A program made the position numbers and the translations under genes. Below, in pieces: positions 54,106 through 62,606 of a stretch of 64,000 nt of DNA. The notes beneath the pieces are model-generated. The model searched no databases and was not told the origin of the DNA. It saw only the letters and a program-made list of their open reading frames with translations. The stretch is from contig NC_089981.1 of assembly GCF_036417845.1 (NCBI RefSeq), positions 84,175,268-84,239,267 on the forward strand, given 5' to 3'. This stretch comes from Apteryx mantelli. Its lineage: Eukaryota > Chordata > Aves > Apterygiformes > Apterygidae. Each line of letters starts with the position of its first letter. The first letter of the stretch is position 1.

Positions 54106-54482
54106 CGTGTAATCCTGTGGCGGAATGGGGCCCGCGTGCCCCACACAGTGTCGCCCAGACACTCACAGGTGCCGTGCTCACAGCTAGAGTCCAAGCCATG
54201 GTCCTGCTTCCTGAGCAGCCAGCAGAGCCCAAAGAGCAGCACAAGGGCTTCAGCAAAGGACGCGAACTGCCACCTGTCCCATACAGTGAAGACCACATCA
54301 TTCTTGGCAAGCCTGCTTGACTCTTGGATCATGCGCTCTGACTCTGGCTGAAGCTGAGCCCTCTCCTGCCTCAGCTGCTCCTCACGCTGCTGCATCTGCT
54401 GCTGCGTGGCCAGATCTCTCTGGTCACTGCTCAAAATATGCACCCAGTACAAAGCTTCAACTACACATGCAACATCTCCCAC
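54106..54482 (-). pseudogene. ITPRIPL1: ITPRIPL1-like fossil (copy 0)
   Basis: The minus-strand stretch 54,201-54,455 encodes DLATQQQMQQREEQLRQE, a short divergent coil and FAEALVLLFGLCWLL. These match the N-terminal coiled coil (residues 27-60) and membrane segment (79-93) of the intact array copy. After about residue 94 the homology jumps. The next 85 bp (54,106-54,190) match the unit's 3' flank about 200-280 bp past the stop codon (58,202-58,285) instead of the Mab-21 domain. So roughly 400 codons are deleted. The usual MAGGIVLI start is also missing. Divergence from the other copies is clearly higher, so this is an old edge remnant. A short open frame persists but is unlikely to be functional. 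Confidence 0.75.
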
Positions 54483-55845
54483 CCACCTTAACTATGGAAG
54501 AGGTTGAGCAGGCTGGCTGTTCGGAAGGCCACTGGCAGGGGGACCTCTCTGGGCAGCGCTGCAGGTACTGCAGGATGCCATCCACCCGCTCCAGGAGATG
54601 TCCTCTGTGCCAACGTGACAGAGGTATGACTGTGAGCAGGTGCATCAGCACTGTCTTCAAGCAGTAGGTGGAAAAGCCTGTGCCCTCCAGGAGACGGGCA
54701 AAGAGGTTCAGACATGTCAGGTGGCAACTGTCCTGGGGGGCCTGCCTGGCCACGAACCTGAAGAACAGCATCTCTGGAACAGCACAGCTCTCCAGCCACG
54801 TTGTGCTGCTGGGGAGGCCAGCCCTTGCCTGCTGGCTGGTCAGGAAAACTCTCGAGTCGCCTTGCTGCACGCCAAACAGTATCTCGATGGACAAGGACCT
54901 CCCGGAGACCTTTTCCAGACGGAGCTTGCAGGAGCGGGAAGAGGGCAGCACCGTCAGCCGGCAGCGGTGTGATGCAGGCAAAAGCAGCCAGGCGTTCATC
55001 GCTGTTAGCTGGAACCAGCAGGCAGTTTTCTCGACGTCCAGGTAGGAGTGGCTGCACAGGTATTGCAGGAGGCAGGGGCCCTCATTCCTGCCCAGCTCAG
55101 CCTCGGGGCGGTGCAGGAAGCACCGCACGTCGCCCAGCAGCTGCTGCCTCAAGCACACGCACTCCAGTTCCACGCGAACGCGGCCGTGCCTCGCCGGCAG
55201 CTCCCCACCAGCGCCCAGCTCCAGGTGAAAGCAGTGCCCAGTTGGTGGCTTCAGGGGCACGAGCAGGCTGTAGACGGTGTCCCAATGGGAGCTCCAGCCT
55301 TCGAAGGCGCTGCCCACCCCGATGCATTGTTCCAGCCGTAGCAGAGGAGTATTCAAGGTGATGAGATGGCAGGCATGGAGCAGGTCGCCCACCAGCGCCT
55401 CCACCACCTTGCACCTTTTGGCCAGGTGCAGCACTGGCACCTGCATTTGCTGCATGAGAAACCTTCCCACATCCCATTCATTGACGGGGGCTTCCTCTTC
55501 CTCCTCACTGCTGGAGGAGCTCTCGTCACTGCTGCTCTCTGACTCGTCGAAATCGACCTCGGTGGCCATCCAGAAGAGCTCAAAGAGCAACACGAGGGCT
55601 CCAGGCAAGGCCCCAAAGGGCCACACCTCCCACATGGCCAAGAGCATATTTTTCAGGAAAAGTCCGCTCTGCAGCTCCTGAGTCATCTTATCAAACTCCT
55701 GCTGCAGCCGAATCATCTCCTGCCTCAGCTGCTCTTCACGCTGCTGCATCCGCTGCTGCGTGGCCAGATCTATCTGGTCACCGACCTTCAGCGGGTGCGG
55801 AACAATGCCCAGCACAGCCAGGATGAGGACAATACCTCCAGCCAT
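54457..55845 (-). pseudogene. ITPRIPL1: ITPRIPL1-like copy 1, C-terminally altered
   Basis: The first 431 residues match copy 2 except F for S at 99, E for Q at 255 and C for R at 276. It shares the last two differences with copy 3. The unit's 5' intron and minisatellite are intact upstream. At 54,555/54,556 a 49-bp deletion relative to copy 2 (58,630-58,678), bounded by GGCA on both sides, shifts the frame. The protein ends in 31 unrelated residues instead of the conserved HHFLLGNERVP and PLNLFQRL tail. Left of this junction the 61 bp still homologous to copy 2 (54,495-54,555) differ at four sites, far above the rate elsewhere, so the tail derives from an older paralogue. Homology stops at 54,495, next to copy 0. 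The normal C-terminus of the Mab-21 fold is gone, so the gene is probably non-functional, though transcription is possible. Confidence 0.85.
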
Positions 55846-56570
55846 GGCCTAGAGGAGATGGGAGAGCAAGAGATGAGCCGGGCTGGGTGGGAGAGAGCTG
55901 GCGGACTGGGGGCAGGAGCCACAGGAGTGAAGGGGAAGGATGGGAGAAGGGGCAAGGGACCTTGGAGGCAGCAAGGACAGGGTTCGTGAGCGCTGCCTGA
56001 GCAGCAACGTGGTGGGGCCCAGGCTGCCAAGCCTGCCCTGAGGCCCAGCACTGTGGCCAGGCTTTGCCTTGGGAGGGGCAGGGGTGCCACAAGGGCAAGT
56101 GGCACTAGAGTGGGGACTCCGGAGGAGTGACTCCCTGTGCCCCCGGGGGAGCAGTGTCCTGCAGAGCTGTGGGCGCCCCTCACATGCCCAACACGTCTCT
56201 GGGCACCCGGGGGCGCTGGGAGCCCCAGACGCCTCTATCCCTGGCCCCCAAGGCGGCAACGCCCCCACCCAACGCGCTCCTGTGTGCGGCTCAGCCCTAG
56301 CTGCAGTGCTAGAAAGCCCCGGGAGGGAGCCAGCGTTTGTGCCCCAGCCCTCGTCCCGCCCAGCCTTGCCCCCCTGCCGCACTCACCCTGCAGAGGCTGC
56401 TGCAGCCTGGGCTGGCCCAGGCCGTAGTGCTGGGGGCCCAGCAGCGCTGCGGGGCCGACGCCTGCGGGTGCCCTTGTGACGGCGCCCTCCCTTTGTGACT
56501 TGTCGTCTGCGCTGTCACGGGGGCACAGCCCCTCTGCAGAGCCAGCCGGCCAGCCCTGGCCGTCATCCGC
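55846..56570 (-). other. 5' intron and candidate exon 1 of copy 1
   Basis: By the 4,123-bp offset from copy 2, an acceptor CTCCTCTAG|GCC lies just before the ATG (intron end 55,849). A donor CAGG|GTGAGTGC gives an intron start at 56,386. The 538-bp intron separates the coding exon from a GC-rich, presumably untranslated exon reaching toward the minisatellite at 56,571. The start site is not defined, so the outer limit is approximate. Confidence 0.6.
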
Positions 56571-56805
56571 GTGAGGTAACGGCCCTAACGGCCGTCCCTG
56601 ACGTAAGGGCCCTAACGGCCGTCCGCAGGGCGGCGGCGCTAACCGCTGTCCCTGAGGTAAGGGCCCTAACGGCCGCCCGCGAGGCAGCGGCCCTAACGGC
56701 CGTCCGCAGGGCGGCGGCGCTAACGGCTGTCTGTGAGGTAACAGCCCTAATGGCCGTCTGCGAGGTAACGACCCTAACAGTCGTCCGCAAGGCAGCGGCC
56801 CCAAT
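56571..56805. repeat. MYB-motif minisatellite upstream of copy 1
   Basis: About nine units of 26-28 bp fall into three sub-types: GAGGTAACGGCCCTAACGG, GACGTAAGGGCCC with CTAACGGCCGTCC, and GGCGGCGGCGCTAACGG. TAACNG hexamers, the core of the MYB-family site (YAACNG), occur about nine times on the plus strand. Several sit in CTAACGGCCGT, a near-palindrome. The block lies directly upstream of the predicted first exon of copy 1 (minus strand), where a promoter or proximal enhancer would be expected. Function is inferred. Confidence 0.75.
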
Positions 56806-58483
56806 GGAGGGAGCTGGCCGTAGGGAGGCAGCATTCGCCAACACAGAGGGTACAGGGTCTGTGTGAGCTCTGGCAGGGCTGCTTGGGGAAGATGGGGTCA
56901 TCTGCTGCTGGTGCTGGGGCCCAGAGGCAGGCGTATGGGGCTGCCAGAGCAATGGCCCGCGGGTGGAACTGGAGGGGAGCATGGACACTGCTCAGGGATG
57001 TGTGCAAAGCGATGCCTCAGATGGTGCAGCAGCCTGCGGCACCTGAAGCCCATCTGTAGCATGACACGGGTGAGAGCTGTGCCCAAAGCAATGAGGTTCC
57101 AGCATGAAGGCCGATGCCGAGGTCATGGAGTGCTGCTCTGGGCGGCTCATCAGTGAGAGCAGATTGTGAAGGTGGCCGCTTCCCTGAAAAGCACGTTAGC
57201 AGTATAAGTGGGCAGCTTTGGCAGACATGCAGCAACTGATTGCACCTGTTGCTGCACCCTGTACTTGCACTCCTGGCTGGCATTGGCATCTTGCGCTGCC
57301 TTTGGGGGTGGCTGCGAGTGTCGTTGCTTATCCCCTGCATAGGGCCTGTGCCGAGAGTGATGGCTAGCACAAGCTGGGCCCTACCAGGCCCACTATGGAA
57401 AGAGGCAAGAGTAGGTGTCATAAGAGCACGGCCCTGTGAGAGTCCCTAAACTCCACAGACCCTGGCTGATGGACATAGGGCAGCTGCAGTAAGAGTCCTG
57501 TTAGCTCACTAGCAAGCCAAGGGCACACGTGGTGGGATGCAGCATTACTCTGGGCCTTTTGTAGGGAAGGAAGCTTTGCAGTGGGAAGGTCAGGCTGCAG
57601 CCTGCAAACCCCTGCGATGGGAGACGCAGAGAGACTAGATGGTCTCCCTTTGAATGTAATCTTTCAAAGACCCGTCAGCTGGGAGAGGGTTGCAATGGCT
57701 TCGCCTGTCTTGGACAGACTGGCCGCGTTCTGCCCCTTCTGACTGCATGTGGAACAAGAGCCCAGGCTTCTGCAGCACTGGGGCAGACGCAGCTCTTTTG
57801 ATATCATGATTATCAAACAGCTTGTGAGTCTTCCCCAACACACAAGGGCTGTATTTCTGCCAGAGGTATCCCAACTACAAATAAGCATGCAGCTGTTGTG
57901 TCACACATGTGCAGTCAGGCCAGCACTTCACCGACACGTGGCCTGCGGTGCGGGTGTGCGTGCTTTGAGTGCAGCACATCTGCAAAGGCTTAATCTTGCT
58001 GGCCATGCTAGCGCTGGCAGGGGTGCCCTAGCGCTGCCTGTTGAGCATGTGCAGCGTACATCTGATGCACCTCGGGAATGTCATCTGTGCGGCGCGCTTG
58101 CTGCTGTGAACTCGCTGTCTGGGACTGGGGCAAACAGGGCAGCCCGGTGTGTGCTAGTGTTTGTGAGTTCCGATCATCTCCCAGACTTGAGGAAATCTTG
58201 TGGGCATGTATCCCCGTGACGGGATGGGGCCCCATTCCCCACACAGTGTTGCCCTGACACTCACAGACAGAGTGCTCGTTAAAAGAGGCTAGTCTATTGG
58301 AATCTGTGCGTAGGCTAATGCTCCCGTGGGGAATGGGATGTCTCGAAAAGGCTGGGCAGTGGCTGTCCAGGTGATCACAGGGCCTCTGTCGCATGCCTCC
58401 TTGCAAGGGCGTCTTCAGCGGGATCGGGTGACATTGCTCAAACTGTGCTTTTGCTGAATTTCCGGAACCCTCTTCCAGCATGA
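56806..58483 (-). other. Array spacer, 3' flank of copy 2
   Basis: About 1.7 kb lies between the stop codon of copy 2 and the minisatellite of copy 1. It contains no coding frame that I recognise. It presumably includes the 3' untranslated region of copy 2. I saw no AATAAA or ATTAAA on the minus strand from 58,483 down to about 57,180, so polyadenylation would need a variant signal or a more distal site. The same segment recurs at 60,929-62,606. Confidence 0.6.
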
Positions 58484-59968
58484 TTATAACAGGCTCCTGA
58501 GACGAACTTGCAGCCGCCTGAAGTCACGCAGTGCCTGAGCGTGGGCGTCCGGCTCCTGCGCCAGGCGCTGGAAGAGGTTGAGCGGGCTGGCCGTTTGGAA
58601 GGCCACTGGCAGAGGGACCTCTCTGGGCACCCTCTCGTTGCCTAGGAGGAAGTGGTGCAGCTGTTTGTCCTCCAGGCAGCGCTGCAGGTACTGCAGGATG
58701 CCATCCACCCGCTCCAGGAGATGTCCTCTGTGCCAACGTGACAGAGGTATGACTGTGAGCAGGTGCATCAGCACTGTCTTCAAGCAGTAGGTGGAAAAGC
58801 CTGTGCCCTCCAGGAGACGGGCAAAGAGGTTCAGACATGTCAGGTGGCAACTGTCCTGGGGGGCCTGCCTGGCCACGAACCTGAAGAACAGCATCTCTGG
58901 AACAGCACAGCTCTCCAGCCACGTTGTGCTGCTGGGGAGGCCAGCCCTTGCCTGCTGGCTGGTCAGGAAAACTCTCGAGTCGCCTTGCTGCACGCCAAAC
59001 AGTATCTCGATGGACAAGGACCTCCCGGAGACCTTTTCCAGACGGAGCTTGCAGGAGCGGGAAGAGGGCAGCACCGTCAGCCGGCAGCGGTGTGATGCAG
59101 GCAAAAGCAGCCAGGCGTTCATCGCTGTTAGCTGGAACCAGCGGGCAGTTTTCTCGACGTCCAGGTAGGAGTGGCTGCACAGGTATTGCAGGAGGCAGGG
59201 GCCCTGATTCCTGCCCAGCTCAGCCTCGGGGCGGTGCAGGAAGCACCGCACGTCGCCCAGCAGCTGCTGCCTCAAGCACACGCACTCCAGTTCCACGCGA
59301 ACGCGGCCGTGCCTCGCCGGCAGCTCCCCACCAGCGCCCAGCTCCAGGTGAAAGCAGTGCCCAGTTGGTGGCTTCAGGGGCACGAGCAGGCTGTAGACGG
59401 TGTCCCAATGGGAGCTCCAGCCTTCGAAGGCGCTGCCCACCCCGATGCATTGTTCCAGCCGTAGCAGAGGAGTATTCAAGGTGATGAGATGGCAGGCATG
59501 GAGCAGGTCGCCCACCAGCGCCTCCACCACCTTGCACCTTTTGGCCAGGTGCAGCACTGGCACCTGCATTTGCTGCATGAGAAACCTTCCCACATCCCAT
59601 TCATTGACGGGGGCTTCCTCTTCCTCCTCACTGCTGGAGGAGCTCTCGTCACTGCTGCTCTCTGACTCGTCGGAATCGACCTCGGTGGCCATCCAGAAGA
59701 GCTCAAAGAGCAACACGAGGGCTCCAGGCAAGGCCCCAAAGGGCCACACCTCCCACATGGCCAAGAGCATATTTTTCAGGAAAAGTCCGCTCTGCAGCTC
59801 CTGAGTCATCTTATCAAACTCCTGCTGCAGCCGAATCATCTCCTGCCTCAGCTGCTCTTCACGCTGCTGCATCCGCTGCTGCGTGGCCAGATCTATCTGG
59901 TCACCGACCTTCAGCGGGTGCGGAACAATGCCCAGCACAGCCAGGATGAGGACAATACCTCCAGCCAT
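58484..59968 (-). CDS. ITPRIPL1: ITPRIPL1-like protein, copy 2 (intact)
   Basis: A complete 494-residue single-exon coding sequence. It aligns along its length with vertebrate ITPRIPL1. Landmarks are VPHPLKVGDQIDLAT (15-29), IGVGSAFEGW (175-184), LLVPLKPPTG (194-203), RLTVLPSSRSCKLRL (296-310), LHHFLLGNERVP (437-448) and PLNLFQRL (462-469). The order is a hydrophobic leader (4-18), a coiled coil (27-60), a membrane segment (79-93), a Ser/Asp/Glu-rich tract (96-119) and a Mab-21/nucleotidyltransferase-fold domain (about 140-490). The family is membrane-anchored. Mammalian ITPRIPL1 is reported to be a cell-surface ligand of CD3-epsilon, and whether that holds here is unknown. The start has a strong Kozak context (GCCATGG) and lies three bases after a splice acceptor. 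The nucleotidyltransferase acidic position reads YS where human has FD, suggesting no catalysis. The orthologue/paralogue status against the single mammalian gene is unresolved. Confidence 0.93.
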   Translation of the reverse strand: MAGGIVLILAVLGIVPHPLKVGDQIDLATQQRMQQREEQLRQEMIRLQQEFDKMTQELQSGLFLKNMLLAMWEVWPFGALPGALVLLFELFWMATEVDSDESESSSDESSSSSEEEEEAPVNEWDVGRFLMQQMQVPVLHLAKRCKVVEALVGDLLHACHLITLNTPLLRLEQCIGVGSAFEGWSSHWDTVYSLLVPLKPPTGHCFHLELGAGGELPARHGRVRVELECVCLRQQLLGDVRCFLHRPEAELGRNQGPCLLQYLCSHSYLDVEKTARWFQLTAMNAWLLLPASHRCRLTVLPSSRSCKLRLEKVSGRSLSIEILFGVQQGDSRVFLTSQQARAGLPSSTTWLESCAVPEMLFFRFVARQAPQDSCHLTCLNLFARLLEGTGFSTYCLKTVLMHLLTVIPLSRWHRGHLLERVDGILQYLQRCLEDKQLHHFLLGNERVPREVPLPVAFQTASPLNLFQRLAQEPDAHAQALRDFRRLQVRLRSLL

Positions 59969-60693
59969 GGCCTAGAGGAGATGGGAGAGCAAGAGATGAG
60001 CCGGGCTGGGTGGGAGAGAGCTGGCGGACTGGGGGCAGGAGCCACAGGAGTGAAGGGGAAGGATGGGAGAAGGGGCAAGGGACCTTGGAGGCAGCAAGGA
60101 CAGGGTTCGTGAGCGCTGCCTGAGCAGCAACGTGGTGGGGCCCAGGCTGCCAAGCCTGCCCTGAGGCCCAGCACTGTGGCCAGGCTTTGCCTTGGGAGGG
60201 GCAGGGGTGCCACAAGGGCAAGTGGCACTAGAGTGGGGACTCCGGAGGAGTGACTCCCTGTGCCCCCGGGGGAGCAGTGTCCTGCAGAGCTGTGGGCGCC
60301 CCTCACATGCCCAACACGTCTCTGGGCACCCGGGGGCGCTGGGAGCCCCAGACGCCTCTATCCCTGGCCCCCAAGGCGGCAACGCCCCCACCCAACGCGC
60401 TCCTGTGTGCGGCTCAGCCCTAGCTGCAGTGCTAGAAAGCCCCGGGAGGGAGCCAGCGTTTGTGCCCCAGCCCTCGTCCCGCCCAGCCTTGCCCCCCTGC
60501 CGCACTCACCCTGCAGAGGCTGCTGCAGCCTGGGCTGGCCCAGGCCGTAGTGCTGGGGGCCCAGCAGCGCTGCGGGGCCGACGCCTGCGGGTGCCCTTGT
60601 GACGGCGCCCTCCCTTTGTGACTTGTCGTCTGCGCTGTCACGGGGGCACAGCCCCTCTGCAGAGCCAGCCGGCCAGCCCTGGCCGTCATCCGC
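59969..60693 (-). other. 5' intron and candidate exon 1 of copy 2
   Basis: A pyrimidine-rich acceptor (CTCCCATCTCCTCTAG) ends at 59,972, leaving GCC before the ATG. A consensus donor CTCTGCAGG|GTGAGTGCGG has its intron starting at 60,509, so the intron is 538 bp. The exon upstream (from 60,510 to perhaps 60,690) is GC-rich and presumably untranslated. It includes half-CRE motifs (TGACGGC). An untranslated first exon joined to one coding exon is consistent with the compact gene structure of this family as I recall it. Confidence 0.65.
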
Positions 60694-60928
60694 GTGAGGT
60701 AACGGCCCTAACGGCCGTCCCTGACGTAAGGGCCCTAACGGCCGTCCGCAGGGCGGCGGCGCTAACCGCTGTCCCTGAGGTAAGGGCCCTAACGGCCGCC
60801 CGCGAGGCAGCGGCCCTAACGGCCGTCCGCAGGGCGGCGGCGCTAACGGCTGTCTGTGAGGTAACAGCCCTAATGGCCGTCTGCGAGGTAACGACCCTAA
60901 CAGTCGTCCGCAAGGCAGCGGCCCCAAT
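60694..60928. repeat. MYB-motif minisatellite upstream of copy 2
   Basis: This is the same nine-unit block as at 56,571-56,805, displaced by exactly 4,123 bp and apparently base-identical. TAACGG/TAACNG motifs recur about every 27 bp immediately upstream of the predicted first exon. Because it sits inside the amplified unit, every array copy would carry its own set. MYB-family control, for example by A-MYB in testis, is a hypothesis from motif content only. Confidence 0.75.
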
Positions 60929-62606
60929 GGAGGGAGCTGGCCGTAGGGAGGCAGCATTCGCCAACACAGAGGGTACAGGGTCTGTGTGAGCTCTGGCAGG
61001 GCTGCTTGGGGAAGATGGGGTCATCTGCTGCTGGTGCTGGGGCCCAGAGGCAGGCGTATGGGGCTGCCAGAGCAATGGCCCGCGGGTGGAACTGGAGGGG
61101 AGCATGGACACTGCTCAGGGATGTGTGCAAAGCGATGCCTCAGATGGTGCAGCAGCCTGCGGCACCTGAAGCCCATCTGTAGCATGACACGGGTGAGAGC
61201 TGTGCCCAAAGCAATGAGGTTCCAGCATGAAGGCCGATGCCGAGGTCATGGAGTGCTGCTCTGGGCGGCTCATCAGTGAGAGCAGATTGTGAAGGTGGCC
61301 GCTTCCCTGAAAAGCACGTTAGCAGTATAAGTGGGCAGCTTTGGCAGACATGCAGCAACTGATTGCACCTGTTGCTGCACCCTGTACTTGCACTCCTGGC
61401 TGGCATTGGCATCTTGCGCTGCCTTTGGGGGTGGCTGCGAGTGTCGTTGCTTATCCCCTGCATAGGGCCTGTGCCGAGAGTGATGGCTAGCACAAGCTGG
61501 GCCCTACCAGGCCCACTATGGAAAGAGGCAAGAGTAGGTGTCATAAGAGCACGGCCCTGTGAGAGTCCCTAAACTCCACAGACCCTGGCTGATGGACATA
61601 GGGCAGCTGCAGTAAGAGTCCTGTTAGCTCACTAGCAAGCCAAGGGCACACGTGGTGGGATGCAGCATTACTCTGGGCCTTTTGTAGGGAAGGAAGCTTT
61701 GCAGTGGGAAGGTCAGGCTGCAGCCTGCAAACCCCTGCGATGGGAGACGCAGAGAGACTAGATGGTCTCCCTTTGAATGTAATCTTTCAAAGACCCGTCA
61801 GCTGGGAGAGGGTTGCAATGGCTTCGCCTGTCTTGGACAGACTGGCCGCGTTCTGCCCCTTCTGACTGCATGTGGAACAAGAGCCCAGGCTTCTGCAGCA
61901 CTGGGGCAGACGCAGCTCTTTTGATATCATGATTATCAAACAGCTTGTGAGTCTTCCCCAACACACAAGGGCTGTATTTCTGCCAGAGGTATCCCAACTA
62001 CAAATAAGCATGCAGCTGTTGTGTCACACATGTGCAGTCAGGCCAGCACTTCACCGACACGTGGCCTGCGGTGCGGGTGTGCGTGCTTTGAGTGCAGCAC
62101 ATCTGCAAAGGCTTAATCTTGCTGGCCATGCTAGCGCTGGCAGGGGTGCCCTAGCGCTGCCTGTTGAGCATGTGCAGCGTACATCTGATGCACCTCGGGA
62201 ATGTCATCTGTGCGGCGCGCTTGCTGCTGTGAACTCGCTGTCTGGGACTGGGGCAAACAGGGCAGCCCGGTGTGTGCTAGTGTTTGTGAGTTCCGATCAT
62301 CTCCCAGACTTGAGGAAATCTTGTGGGCATGTATCCCCGTGACGGGATGGGGCCCCATTCCCCACACAGTGTTGCCCTGACACTCACAGACAGAGTGCTC
62401 GTTAAAAGAGGCTAGTCTATTGGAATCTGTGCGTAGGCTAATGCTCCCGTGGGGAATGGGATGTCTCGAAAAGGCTGGGCAGTGGCTGTCCAGGTGATCA
62501 CAGGGCCTCTGTCGCATGCCTCCTTGCAAGGGCGTCTTCAGCGGGATCGGGTGACATTGCTCAAACTGTGCTTTTGCTGAATTTCCGGAACCCTCTTCCA
62601 GCATGA
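60929..62606 (-). other. Array spacer, 3' flank of copy 3
   Basis: Repeat of the 56,806-58,483 spacer with no evident differences over the stretches compared. No gene is recognised, and no canonical poly(A) signal was seen on the minus strand near the stop codon of copy 3. Confidence 0.6.

Noticed and set aside
55048-55361. Plus-strand frames opposite the ITPRIPL1-like coding exon
   Set aside because: They are antisense shadows of the real gene and recur identically with each array copy.
56235-56988. Repetitive frames over the 27-bp minisatellite
   Set aside because: Translated repeat only. They lie upstream of the predicted first exon and carry no recognisable domain.
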